Assembly (NCBI GenBank): GCA_937922795.1
Contig: CALAJK010000023.1
Location: 1-60,398, forward strand
Length of the DNA: 60,398 nt
Direction: 5' to 3'
From: an uncultured Anaerolineae bacterium
Lineage (GTDB): Bacteria; Chloroflexota; Anaerolineae; Aggregatilineales; Phototrophicaceae
In this document: piece after piece, positions 35,754 through 44,037 of the stretch
How the letters are laid out: each line of letters begins with the position of its first letter
How positions within the stretch are numbered: the stretch's first letter is position 1
Translations under genes and position numbers: made by a program
Notes under the pieces: model-generated
Told to the model about the DNA's origin: nothing
What the model saw: the letters and a program-made list of their open reading frames with translations, nothing else
Database searches by the model: none

Positions 35754-35782
35754 AGCGTAACGATCTTCAACAAAACTGTCAA
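35754..35782 (-). promoter_or_regulatory. Candidate promoter of the ilv leader
   Basis: TTGACA (35782-35777), 17 nt, TACGCT (35759-35754); the start of the leader peptide lies 35 nt after the -10. It would place a new transcription start after argH, so ilv-leu genes need not depend on the arg promoter. Confidence 0.6.
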
Positions 35783-35860
35783 CGTATTCGCATGGGCAAT
35801 TCCGCCCCTCGCCATAAGTTCGTTCATATTCAACGCCAGATATTGTGCATATTGCCCAGG

Positions 35861-37237
35861 TTATGCTTTGAGAGCGGCAAGCAGGTCTCGCGCGGCTGCG
35901 ATTTGCGCTTGAACAGCCGTCGGCGACGTGCCGCCTGTCACCCGCCTACGGTTGACTGCATTCTCAAACTGGAATACCGCTGCCACATCCTCCCCAAATC
36001 GCTCTGAGAAAGCGGTCAGCGTCTGCAGGTCAATCTGCGACAGACTCAAGCGTTTTTCGGCAGCATACCGCACGATCCGGCCAACGACATGATGCGCCTC
36101 TCGGAACGGCATCCCTTTTTCAACCAGATAATCGGCCAGATCTGTCGCTAACAGTTCATCCGCCAGAGCTAAACGCATGCGCTCCGAGTTGAGCTGCAGC
36201 GTGTGGATGACGCCAGTTATCACCGGCAGCAAACGCTCAATCGTGTCAAATGCATCGAACAGTCCCTCTTTGTCCTCCTGCAAATCTTTGTTGTAGGCGC
36301 TCGGCAGCCCCTTGAGCGTGGTGAGCAGGCCGGTTACATGGCCGATCAAACGTCCGGTCTTTCCGCGCGCCAGCTCCAGCGGGTCGGCATTGCGCTTTTG
36401 CGGCATCAGGCTGGAGCCGGTGCTGTAGCGATCATGCAGTGTGATGAAACCAAACTGAGGATTGCTGTAGAGGATGATGTCTTCCGCCAGACGGCTGAGA
36501 TGAACGCCGGTCAGCGCCAAGCCAAACGCCGCCTCTGCCGCAAAATCCCGATCGCTCACCGCATCTAAGCTGTTCTGGCTGACCGATACCATCCCTAGAT
36601 CAGCCGCCAGGGCTGCGCGATCAATCGCGAAAGGCGTACCGGCTAGCGCCCCCGAACCCAGCGGGCAGACTGCGGCGCGGCGGCGCGCATCCTGCAGGCG
36701 TTCACGATCGCGAGCTGCCATCCAGAAGAAACTCATCAGCCAGTGCGCAGCAGTGATCGGTTGAGCCGGTTGCAAATGGGTGTATCCCGGCATCAGCGTG
36801 TGCAAATGCTGCTCGGCCTGGCCGATGAGCGCGATTTGCAAATCTTCAAGCCGCTGATCCACCCGGCTCAGCGCAGCGATGACCCAGAGCCGGAAATCAG
36901 TCGCCACCTGATCATTGCGGCTCCGCCCAGTATGAAGTTTGCCTCCAACTGGCCCGACGAGTTCGATCAACCGGCGTTCGACTGCTGTATGGATATCCTC
37001 ATCGCTGGCCGCAGGCCTGAAGCCGCCTGCCTCAAATTCAGCCTGCACACGCTGCAAACCATCTGTAATGAGTTCAGCTTCATGCGCTGTCAGTACGCCC
37101 GCACGCGCGAGAGCCCGCGCATAAGCCATGCTGCCCGCGATGTCCTGCGCGTACAGGCGCCGGTCAAAACCAAAACTGTCATTCAATGCGCGTAGATCGT
37201 CATCTGTCGGTTCAGAGAAACGCCCGCCCCAAAGCAT
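35861..37237 (-). CDS. argH: Argininosuccinate lyase
   Basis: 458 residues from ATG 37237 with GGAG upstream (a GTG two codons earlier is less likely). It starts LWGGRFSEPTDDDLRALNDS and has HTGRSRNDQVATDF, HLQPAQPITAAHWLM and the family signature GSSLMPQKRNADPLEL with the catalytic serine. It splits argininosuccinate into arginine and fumarate. It follows argG by 27 nt, making the last two arginine steps one transcription unit. Confidence 0.97.
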   Translation of the reverse strand: MLWGGRFSEPTDDDLRALNDSFGFDRRLYAQDIAGSMAYARALARAGVLTAHEAELITDGLQRVQAEFEAGGFRPAASDEDIHTAVERRLIELVGPVGGKLHTGRSRNDQVATDFRLWVIAALSRVDQRLEDLQIALIGQAEQHLHTLMPGYTHLQPAQPITAAHWLMSFFWMAARDRERLQDARRRAAVCPLGSGALAGTPFAIDRAALAADLGMVSVSQNSLDAVSDRDFAAEAAFGLALTGVHLSRLAEDIILYSNPQFGFITLHDRYSTGSSLMPQKRNADPLELARGKTGRLIGHVTGLLTTLKGLPSAYNKDLQEDKEGLFDAFDTIERLLPVITGVIHTLQLNSERMRLALADELLATDLADYLVEKGMPFREAHHVVGRIVRYAAEKRLSLSQIDLQTLTAFSERFGEDVAAVFQFENAVNRRRVTGGTSPTAVQAQIAAARDLLAALKA

Positions 37238-37264
37238 TGTCACTCCATTTCGGCCTACAGCGTC

Positions 37265-38527
37265 TTAATCGCGTTTGAATTTGCTGTAATCAGGCGTTCG
37301 ATAACGGCTCTGGCCGCCGCCCTCCAGCGCCAGCAGCGCCTCGACTTTCAGTGGCAGGCCGAACAGATGGATGAATCCCTCGGCATCCTTCTGGTTGTAC
37401 ACATCCTCGCGACCGAACGAAGCATAGTCCTCGCGGTACAGGCTGTACTCACTTTTACGACCTGCAATGATCGCATTGCCTTTGTACAACTTCATGCGCA
37501 CCACGCCGGTCACTGTGCGTTGGGTGACCTGCACAAACCCATCCAGCGCCTCGCGCAGTTGGGTATACCATAGGCCGTTATAGACCAGTTCAGCATACTT
37601 GACCGCGATGAAGTCCTTGAAATGCATGGTGTACTTGTCCAGGCATATGCTTTCTAATGCCTGATGCGCGCGGCGGATGACCGTGCCCGCCGGCGTCTCG
37701 TAGACGCCACGGCTCTTCATCCCCACCAGCCGATTCTCTACGATGTCTACGCGCCCCACCCCGTGCGCGCCGGCCAATTTATTGAGCCGAGCAAACAATT
37801 CAACCGGCGACAGCCTCTCATCATCCAAACTGACAGGCACGCCCTGTTCAAACCCAATCGTCACATAGACAGGCTCATCAGGCGCATCTTGCGGATCAAC
37901 TGTCAACTGGAACATGCTGGGTTCCGGCTCATTCCACGGGTTTTCGAGCAGGCCGCCTTCGTGGCTGAGATGAAACAGATTTCGGTCGCGGCTGTAGATT
38001 GATTTCTCGGTGGCAGCGACTGGAACATTGTGCTTACGCGCATACGCCAGCGCATCTTCCCGGCTGCGGATATCCCACTCGCGCCAGGGAGCGATGATCC
38101 GCAGCTTAGGATTGAGCGCCATGACGGTGAGCTCAAACCGTACTTGATCATTGCCTTTACCCGTCGCGCCGTGCGCTACAGCGTCTGCGCCTTCTATCTC
38201 GGCGATCTCCACCATGTGCTTCGCGATCAGAGGACGCGCAAACGATGTGCCCAGCAAATATTCGCGCTCATAAACAGCGCCCGCCTGCATCGTTGGAAAC
38301 ACGAAGTCGGTCAGGAATTCTTCACGCACATCACGAATATACAGCTTGCTGGCCCCAGATGCTTTGGCCTTGGCCTCCAGGCCGTCGAGTTCTTCTTCTT
38401 GTCCCAAATCGGCGCAGAAGCAGACGACTTCACAGCCGTAATTTTCGCGCAGCCATGGGACAATGACTGACGTATCCAAACCGCCGCTGTAAGCCAGAAC
38501 AACTTTTTTGACCTCGCCGGTTGGCAT
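37265..38527 (-). CDS. argG: Argininosuccinate synthase
   Basis: 420 residues from ATG 38527 with AAGGATT just upstream. The PP-loop is [43 protein letters not shown] and the C-terminal [17 protein letters not shown] are typical of ArgG. It joins citrulline and aspartate using ATP. The first gene of the long minus-strand block, and directly downstream of a leader-peptide terminator. Confidence 0.97.
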   Translation of the reverse strand: MPTGEVKKVVLAYSGGLDTSVIVPWLRENYGCEVVCFCADLGQEEELDGLEAKAKASGASKLYIRDVREEFLTDFVFPTMQAGAVYEREYLLGTSFARPLIAKHMVEIAEIEGADAVAHGATGKGNDQVRFELTVMALNPKLRIIAPWREWDIRSREDALAYARKHNVPVAATEKSIYSRDRNLFHLSHEGGLLENPWNEPEPSMFQLTVDPQDAPDEPVYVTIGFEQGVPVSLDDERLSPVELFARLNKLAGAHGVGRVDIVENRLVGMKSRGVYETPAGTVIRRAHQALESICLDKYTMHFKDFIAVKYAELVYNGLWYTQLREALDGFVQVTQRTVTGVVRMKLYKGNAIIAGRKSEYSLYREDYASFGREDVYNQKDAEGFIHLFGLPLKVEALLALEGGGQSRYRTPDYSKFKRD

Positions 38528-38573
38528 AATCCTTCCCTTTCTGAAGCGTATGACCCCAGAGCAACCCTTAAAC

Positions 38574-38606
38574 AAAAACCCCGAACTAATTACCCGTCCG
38601 GGGTTT
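38574..38606 (-). terminator. Attenuator terminator upstream of argG
   Basis: AAACCCCG (38606-38599) pairs with CGGGGTTT (38583-38576), followed by TTTTTG in the RNA. It lies 47 nt before the argG start and 68 nt after the leader stop. Confidence 0.85.
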
Positions 38607-38685
38607 ACATCGCAGGCATGTACGGCTATGAACTTACGCGCGTTACATCACCGCTTCCGGACAGATATCAGGCTTAACGGAAGCG
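38593..38685 (-). promoter_or_regulatory. Competing hairpins of the arg attenuator
   Basis: Region 1 CGCTTCCG (38685-38678, over the last Arg codons) pairs perfectly with region 2 CGGAAGCG (38659-38652). The overlapping segment TCTGTCCGG (38665-38657) can instead pair with CCGGACGGG (38601-38593), which takes three bases from the terminator stem plus its loop. This is the 1:2 / 2:3 / 3:4 arrangement of ribosome-mediated attenuation. Confidence 0.6.
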
Positions 38686-38724
38686 ATGTATGAACTGACG
38701 AATGAGCGTAGGCCAGATGAACAT
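38674..38724 (-). CDS. arg leader peptide (16 codons)
   Basis: MFIWPTLIRQFIHRFR then TAA. Three of the last eight codons are Arg (CGT, CGC, CGT) and the final two sit inside hairpin region 1. The -10 box of the upstream promoter ends 7 nt before the ATG, so transcription may begin at its A, giving a leaderless message; an in-frame ATG at 38736 lies inside the -10 and would not be transcribed. Position, composition and structures agree with an arginine-sensing leader. Confidence 0.65.
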   Translation of the reverse strand: MFIWPTLIRQFIHRFR

Positions 38725-38731
38725 AGAGCCA

Positions 38732-38759
38732 AGCATAACGCAAGATTGAGAGATGTCAA
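38732..38759 (-). promoter_or_regulatory. Promoter of the arg leader and argGH
   Basis: Perfect TTGACA (38759-38754), 16 nt, then TATGCT (38737-38732). The predicted start is at about 38724, the first base of the leader ATG. Confidence 0.75.
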
Positions 38760-38895
38760 GCAAAATGCGCTGACGCGGCAGGGCAGCGCTCCGACCTCAA
38801 ATGATCCATATTGGCCGTGAATCGAGTTTGGGGTAATATCTGACCCTAAATCACAGTCTCAACCCTACCCCCAACGTCTATAGGAGCGGCGAGGC

Positions 38896-39633
38896 ATGAT
38901 TGCGCTCGGCATTGACATCGGCGGTTCAGGCATCAAGGGCGCGCCAGTTGATATTCGATCTGGAGCCCTCCTGGTGGAACGTTTTCGCATCCCAACTCCA
39001 CAACCCGCCACTCCTGGAGCCGTGAGCGAAGCCGTAGCCCAGATCGTGCAGCACTTCAAATGGACTGACCCCATCGGCTGTACCTTTCCCGCGATCATCA
39101 AAGACGGCATAGCCCACAGCGCCGCCAATGTGGACAAATCGTGGATCGGCGCCAATGGACAGGTGCTATTCGAGCGCAAGACGAACTGCCCGTGCCAGCT
39201 CATCAACGACGCTGATGCAGCCGGCATAGCTGAAATGCAGTTTGGCGCTGGCAGAGGACGCAAAGGGGTAGTTATCATGCTCACATTCGGCACTGGTATC
39301 GGCAGCGCGCTGTTTCTCGATGGACAGCTCATCCCCAACACAGAACTCGGCCATCTCCAAATCCGGGGGAAGGATGCCGAAAAACGCGCTTCTGACCGTG
39401 TCCGCCAGGAAAAGGATCTGAGTTGGGAAGAATGGGCCGAGCGCGTGGATGAATTTCTGGCACAGGTCGAGTTCTTGTTCTCGCCTGACCTATTCATCTT
39501 CGGCGGCGGCGTCAGCAAAAAGCATGAGCGCTTTCTGCACCTGCTCAATACCCGCGCCCCCATTGTCCCGGCGCAGCTCATGAACGATGCCGGCATTGTC
39601 GGAGCTGCGCTGGCAGCGCGCAGCCTGCTGTGA
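38896..39633 (+). CDS. ppgK: Polyphosphate glucokinase (ROK family)
   Basis: 245 residues, the short length of Ppg[19 protein letters not shown] is the phosphate-1 loop, [30 protein letters not shown] carries the catalytic Asp, and [15 protein letters not shown] is phosphate-2. PpgK phosphorylates glucose with polyphosphate, and often ATP, giving glucose-6-phosphate. rpiA starts 7 nt after the stop and gnd follows, so the three feed the pentose phosphate pathway. The start has GGAG and GAGG upstream. Confidence 0.9.
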   Translation: MIALGIDIGGSGIKGAPVDIRSGALLVERFRIPTPQPATPGAVSEAVAQIVQHFKWTDPIGCTFPAIIKDGIAHSAANVDKSWIGANGQVLFERKTNCPCQLINDADAAGIAEMQFGAGRGRKGVVIMLTFGTGIGSALFLDGQLIPNTELGHLQIRGKDAEKRASDRVRQEKDLSWEEWAERVDEFLAQVEFLFSPDLFIFGGGVSKKHERFLHLLNTRAPIVPAQLMNDAGIVGAALAARSLL

Positions 39634-39640
39634 TCAACCG

Positions 39641-40339
39641 ATGACTGACACAGTCGCCCTCAAACGCCAGGCCGCCGAGTTTGCCGTCGGCTTCATCGAG
39701 TCCGGCATGGTGGTAGGATTGGGCGAAGGCAGCACCGCCGCTTTTGCCATCGAGCTCATCGGCCAACGCCTTCAATCTGGCGAACTTCACCATATCCTGG
39801 GGATACCCTGTTCGTCACGCGTCGCGCGTCGGGCAGCAGCCCTGTCAATCCCTCTCACCACATTGGAGGCGCACCCGGTCGTGGATATCACCATTGACGG
39901 CGCTGACGAGGTTGATCCCCAATTCAACCTGATCAAAGGCGGCGGCGGCGCGCTTCTGTGGGAGAAGATCGTAGCGCAGGCGACCCGCCGCGAAATGATC
40001 ATCGTTGATTACCAGAAACTAGTGCCTCAACTAGGAACTATCTGGGCAGTCCCAGTTGAAGTCGTCCCTTTCGGCTACGGTTCACAGGCCGCATTCCTGG
40101 AGTCGCTTGGCGCGCAGGTGAGCATCCGTCGCGCTGCCGATGGAGAACCGTTTCGCACTGATCAAGGCAACTACATCCTGGACTGTCGCTTCGGCCCCAT
40201 CTCCAATCCGGCCGAACTGGCCGCCCGAATGAAGACGCGAGCCGGCATCGTTGAACACGGCTTGTTCATCGGCATGACCGCTGATGTCATCGTCGCCAGC
40301 GAGGACGGAGTCAGACATCTACGCCCCACGCTGCCCTGA
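39641..40339 (+). CDS. rpiA: Ribose-5-phosphate isomerase A
   Basis: 232 residues from ATG 39641. VVGLGEGSTAAFAIE replaces the usual GLGTGSTA loop, with Glu in place of Thr; ITIDGADEVDPQFNLIKGGG and GALLWEKIVAQATRREMIIVD give the catalytic Asp, Glu and Lys residues. It interconverts ribose-5-phosphate and ribulose-5-phosphate, the latter being the product of the next gene's enzyme. It sits 7 nt after ppgK. Confidence 0.94.
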   Translation: MTDTVALKRQAAEFAVGFIESGMVVGLGEGSTAAFAIELIGQRLQSGELHHILGIPCSSRVARRAAALSIPLTTLEAHPVVDITIDGADEVDPQFNLIKGGGGALLWEKIVAQATRREMIIVDYQKLVPQLGTIWAVPVEVVPFGYGSQAAFLESLGAQVSIRRAADGEPFRTDQGNYILDCRFGPISNPAELAARMKTRAGIVEHGLFIGMTADVIVASEDGVRHLRPTLP

Positions 40340-40373
40340 ACATGTCGCTGCCGGCGAGCCAAAGGAGACGACA

Positions 40374-41282
40374 ATGCGCTTGGGAATGGTTGGCCTGGGA
40401 CGCATGGGAAGCAATATGGTTCAGCGCCTGCTCGCAGGCGGCCATCAGGTCGTCGTCTACGACCACAACCCACAAGCCGCCTCGCCGCTGGTTGAGCTTG
40501 GCGCCGAGCCCGTGGCCAACCTGGTCGCGCTGCGCGACCAGCTCTCGCCCCCTCGCATCATCTGGGTGATGGTCCCTGCCGGTGAGCCGACAGAGGAAGT
40601 CATCCACAACCTGAGCGGAGTGCTCCAACCTGATGACATCATCATCGATGGCGGCAACAGCAACTACAAAGACACCCTCCGGCGCGGTGAACAGCTCCAG
40701 CACAGCGGCATCCACCTGGTGGATATAGGCACAAGCGGCGGCGTCTGGGGGTTGACAGACGGCTACAGCTTGATGGTCGGAGGCGAAGATACAGTAATCG
40801 AACATCTGACGCCGATCCTGCAGACCCTGGCGCCAGCGCCCGATCGCGGTTGGGGCCGTGTTGGGTCAAGCGGCGCGGGACATTTTGCCAAGATGATTCA
40901 CAACGGCATCGAATATGGGTTGATGCAGGCTTATGCTGAAGGTTTTGAACTCCTACGCGCCAAACACGACTTCCAGTTTGATCTACGCCAGGTTGCCGAT
41001 ATCTGGCGCTATGGCAGCGTCGTGCGCTCCTGGCTGCTCGACCTCATCGCCAACGCCCTCGCTGACGACCCCGATCTGGCGGAGATTCGGGGCTGGGTCG
41101 CCGACTCCGGTGAAGGCCGGTGGACGGTCTTCGAGGCGATTGACCAGGATGTGCCGGCTCCGGTCATCACCCTCTCACTGCTGATGCGTTTCGTCAGCCG
41201 CCAGGACGAGTCCTTCGCCGCCAAAATGCTGGCTGCCATGCGCAATCAGTTCGGCGGTCATGCCGTCAAACGCCCGGAGTGA
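40374..41282 (+). CDS. gnd: 6-phosphogluconate dehydrogenase, short form
   Basis: 302 residues from ATG 40374 with AAAGGAG upstream. The Rossmann fold opens GMVGLGRMGSNMVQRLLAGG; IIDGGNSNYKDTLRRGE and VGSSGAGHFAKMIHNGIEYG carry the substrate-binding residues and catalytic Lys. The ~300-residue form is usually the GntZ/YqeC-type enzyme, often NAD-preferring, unlike the ~470-residue classical Gnd; cofactor preference is inferred only. It yields ribulose-5-phosphate and CO2. No zwf gene is in the cluster. Confidence 0.93.
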   Translation: MRLGMVGLGRMGSNMVQRLLAGGHQVVVYDHNPQAASPLVELGAEPVANLVALRDQLSPPRIIWVMVPAGEPTEEVIHNLSGVLQPDDIIIDGGNSNYKDTLRRGEQLQHSGIHLVDIGTSGGVWGLTDGYSLMVGGEDTVIEHLTPILQTLAPAPDRGWGRVGSSGAGHFAKMIHNGIEYGLMQAYAEGFELLRAKHDFQFDLRQVADIWRYGSVVRSWLLDLIANALADDPDLAEIRGWVADSGEGRWTVFEAIDQDVPAPVITLSLLMRFVSRQDESFAAKMLAAMRNQFGGHAVKRPE

Positions 41283-41439
41283 ACTGCCATTTGGCTAGGA
41301 CTAGAAAGATACAACGACTATTTTGCTCATCTTCGGCATGTGTCCTCAGAAAAGCCACTCTCGGCACGCTCTGTACCGCCCAATCAACCCCATCACCCAC
41401 TCGGTTTGTGCAGAATAGACATATTTGTCTCGCACTCAG

Positions 41440-41466
41440 TTGACACCTATTCAATTTTTCTATAAG
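41440..41466 (+). promoter_or_regulatory. Candidate promoter of lacI
   Basis: Perfect TTGACA (41440-41445) and TATAAG (41461-41466) with a shortish 15-nt spacer, directly followed by the palindromic operator. Confidence 0.5.
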
Positions 41467-41478
41467 CTAAGGAAAAAG

Positions 41479-41492
41479 GTTAAGCGCTTAAC
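41479..41492. promoter_or_regulatory. Palindromic operator for the LacI-family regulator
   Basis: Perfect 14-bp palindrome GTTAAGCGCTTAAC with the central CG typical of LacI/PurR-family sites. It starts 12 nt after the -10 box and 24 nt before the lacI ATG, so repressor bound here would block its own transcription and probably that of the importer genes behind it. Confidence 0.75.
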
Positions 41493-41516
41493 TATAGATT
41501 GTTCTAAAGACTGATC

Positions 41517-42551
41517 ATGCCCACCTTAGAAGACGTCGCCCGCAGAGCCGGCGTATCCACCGCCACTGTCTCCAAAGTCCTCTCGAACACACCCTACTTC
41601 AGCGAACGCACACGCGCGAAAGTGCTGCAGGCAGTCAAAGAGATCGGTTATGTGCCCAACTTAGCAGCACGCGCATTATCATCCGGTAAAACCCAGATCA
41701 TTGCCTTCGTGTTTCCGTATGTCTATGATGCCCTGTTCGCTGATCCATTCGTCCTGCTCATCCTCGAAGGCATCGAATCGGAGTGCCACCAGCGCGGTTA
41801 CAACTTGCTGCTGAGCACACCGCGCATCGTCTCTGGCCAACCCGACGAACACTACTTGCAGCTTGTTCAGAGCGGGTATATTGATGGTTTTATCGCGCTG
41901 GACAGCGTGCCCTCAGCGTCGGTGGTCGAACCAGTGTTTGCACATGGCATTCCCTCCGTGACCATTGGCTACCACCCCAACACGTTTTTCGTGCGCGCCG
42001 ACGACTGCGCTGGCGGATTTCAAGCGATGGACCATGTCCTAAAGCTTGGGCACCGTCGTATTGGCGTGATCAGCGTGAACGAAAGCTTACACTTTAGCAT
42101 CTCCCAACGTTTAGCTGGGTTGCGAGCAGCCGCCGAAGCGTATGGTCTCGATTTCGACACGCTGCCGATGGCCGAAGGTGATTTCTCTACCGCCAGCGGC
42201 GCCGCCTGCGCTGCTGAATTATTGTCCCGCCATCCTGATCTCACAGCGCTTGTCTGTCTGAATGACCGCATGGCCATTGGCGCGCTCCAACAGCTCCACG
42301 TTCGCGCCATCCGCGTGCCCGACCAGATGACAGTGATCGGTTATGATGACATCCCGACTGCGGCGATCATCGTCCCGCCGCTGACGACCGTGAACCAACA
42401 AGCGTTTCGCCAGGGGCAGGAAGCAGCGCGTATGCTGCTCGACATCCTGAATGGCCGTTCACCACAGCCGATCACGCTGCCGGTTGAACTGGTCGTTCGT
42501 GGATCGTCAGCGCCCGTGCCAGCCCCTGGCTTAACGAGGAAAGGAGGCTGA
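41517..42551 (+). CDS. LacI-family transcriptional regulator
   Basis: 344 residues. The N-terminal helix-turn-helix and hinge are TLEDVARRAGVSTATVSKVL and GYVPNLAARALSSGKT. The sugar-binding core follows with IIAFVFPYVYDALFADPF, LGHRRIGVISVNE, FSTASGAACAAELLSRHPDLTALVCLNDRMAIGAL and VIGYDDIPTAAIIVPPLTTV. It presumably senses the substrate of the importer encoded behind it, and probably regulates the convergent glycosidase-glycerol operon. The palindrome just upstream supports autoregulation. Confidence 0.93.
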   Translation: MPTLEDVARRAGVSTATVSKVLSNTPYFSERTRAKVLQAVKEIGYVPNLAARALSSGKTQIIAFVFPYVYDALFADPFVLLILEGIESECHQRGYNLLLSTPRIVSGQPDEHYLQLVQSGYIDGFIALDSVPSASVVEPVFAHGIPSVTIGYHPNTFFVRADDCAGGFQAMDHVLKLGHRRIGVISVNESLHFSISQRLAGLRAAAEAYGLDFDTLPMAEGDFSTASGAACAAELLSRHPDLTALVCLNDRMAIGALQQLHVRAIRVPDQMTVIGYDDIPTAAIIVPPLTTVNQQAFRQGQEAARMLLDILNGRSPQPITLPVELVVRGSSAPVPAPGLTRKGG

Positions 42552-42628
42552 TCTGATCCCCAGACGATGAACCATCTGCACTCGAGCAACCATTCAATGA
42601 AAGTGTGTGTCTTGAGGAGAAAATGCAC

Positions 42629-43897
42629 ATGAGTCGAAATACCTTGCGGTTTCTGGTAGTAGCCGTACTCCTGGCAGCAGCGGTGCTGGCGGTGGCTCCA
42701 GTCCTCGCCCAGGATTTCATCACCTACAATTCCTACAACGGTGATCCCACACCGCGCGCCTTCGATGAAAAAGTCGTCGCCATGTGGAATGAGATGCATC
42801 CTGACAAACCGATCAATCATTCCATCATCGCGCATGAGGACTTCAAGCAGGCCATCCGCGCTTACCTGACCGCGCAGCCCGCGCCCGATGTACTGACCTG
42901 GTTCGCCGGCAATCGCGCTCGCTTCTTCATTGACCGCGGCCTGATTCTCGACTTCTCTGACATGTGGCAGGCTGAAGGGCTCGATGATGTGTTTGCGCCC
43001 GGCTTCACCGCCTTGGCCACAGTGGGCGAAGGCAAATACTTCATGCCGACCTCATACTACTGGTGGGCGATCTACTACCGGCCATCTCTGTTTGAGAAGG
43101 CCGGCGTAAAAGCCCCAATCGAGACCTGGGACGAACTGCTGGCGGCCTGCGACACTTTCAACGCAGCGGGCATTGCCCCGTTCACCATCGGCACACGCTT
43201 CCGCTGGCCGGCTGCTGCCTGGTTCGATTATCTGAACATGCGCCAGAACGGCCCTGAGTTCCATATCAATCTGATGCTGCTCAAGGAGTCATACACGGAC
43301 GAGCGCGTTAAGGCCACCTTCGCTCGTTGGCAGGAGCTCCTCGACCGCAAATGCTTCATCGCTAACCCGGCAGCCTACGACTGGAACGAAGCTGTTGATT
43401 TTATGGCGCAGGGAGAAGCAGCCATGTATCTGATGGGCGGCTTCATCACCGATACATATCCGGATGAGCTGGAAGACGATCTTGACTTCTTCCGCTTCCC
43501 GATCATTGACCCGAGCATCCCGGTCGGCGAAGATGCCCCCACCGACGGCTACTTCATCGCGGCCCAGGCTCGCAATCCGGAAGGCGCTAAGGAGTTCCTG
43601 GCGTTCCTGGCTTCTAAAGAAGTTCAGCAAATGGCCTTCGACGAGCTAGGACGGCTGCCCACGCGCATCGACGTAGACATCAGCAAAGCGACCAAGGCGA
43701 CGCAGCAGGGTATTGCTCTCATTCAGGGCGCGGACTATGTGGCTCAGTTTTACGACCGCGATACCACCCCTGAAATGGCAGAAGCCGGCATGGACGCAAT
43801 GATGGCTTTCTGGGATGACCCTGCCAGCATTGACCAGCTTCTTGAAGAACTGGAAGCCACTCGCGCGCGCATCGCTGCCGAACAGGCTGGACAGTAA
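42629..43897 (+). CDS. ABC sugar importer, substrate-binding protein
   Basis: About 422 residues from ATG 42629, which has GAGGAG nine nt upstream; an ATG at 42623 is also in frame but too close to that site. An N-terminal signal peptide (TLRFLVVAVLLAAAVLAVAP) ends at VLAQD. The mature protein is a family 1 solute-binding protein with TYNSYNGDPTPRAFDEKVVA, YYWWAIYYRPSLFEKAGVK and a tryptophan/tyrosine-rich centre suited to carbohydrates. No lipobox cysteine is visible, so it may be retained by an uncleaved helix. Two permeases follow; no ATPase gene is present. Confidence 0.9.
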   Translation: MSRNTLRFLVVAVLLAAAVLAVAPVLAQDFITYNSYNGDPTPRAFDEKVVAMWNEMHPDKPINHSIIAHEDFKQAIRAYLTAQPAPDVLTWFAGNRARFFIDRGLILDFSDMWQAEGLDDVFAPGFTALATVGEGKYFMPTSYYWWAIYYRPSLFEKAGVKAPIETWDELLAACDTFNAAGIAPFTIGTRFRWPAAAWFDYLNMRQNGPEFHINLMLLKESYTDERVKATFARWQELLDRKCFIANPAAYDWNEAVDFMAQGEAAMYLMGGFITDTYPDELEDDLDFFRFPIIDPSIPVGEDAPTDGYFIAAQARNPEGAKEFLAFLASKEVQQMAFDELGRLPTRIDVDISKATKATQQGIALIQGADYVAQFYDRDTTPEMAEAGMDAMMAFWDDPASIDQLLEELEATRARIAAEQAGQ

Positions 43898-43928
43898 CTG
43901 TCGCCCAGGCTGAAAATGGTAGGTAAAC

Positions 43929-43962
43929 GGCACGGTCAGCCCATGACGAGGCTGACCGTGCC
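43929..43962 (+). other. 13-bp intercistronic hairpin after the binding-protein gene
   Basis: GGCACGGTCAGCC pairs perfectly with GGCTGACCGTGCC around CATGACGA. No T tract follows. Such hairpins between a binding-protein gene and permease genes usually protect the 5' mRNA segment, keeping the binding protein in excess. Confidence 0.75.
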
Positions 43963-44037
43963 CATCTAGTATATCGAGTAAGTTAAACCATATTCGTATC
44001 AGGCTATACTGTCAGGTCATGCTGAAGGAAGAACGTT

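Noticed and set aside
35720..35833. Longer version (62 codons) of the ilv leader peptide
   Set aside because: The extension covers the TTGACA/TACGCT promoter, so it would not be transcribed from it.
31070..38759. T-box riboswitches ahead of argG, ilvE or leuA
   Set aside because: The T-box antiterminator core (TGGNACCGCG) and specifier stem were looked for and not found; leader peptides explain the terminators better.
43929..43962. Rho-independent terminator after the binding-protein gene
   Set aside because: The 13-bp stem is perfect but no T tract follows and permease genes continue the operon, so it is listed as an intercistronic hairpin.
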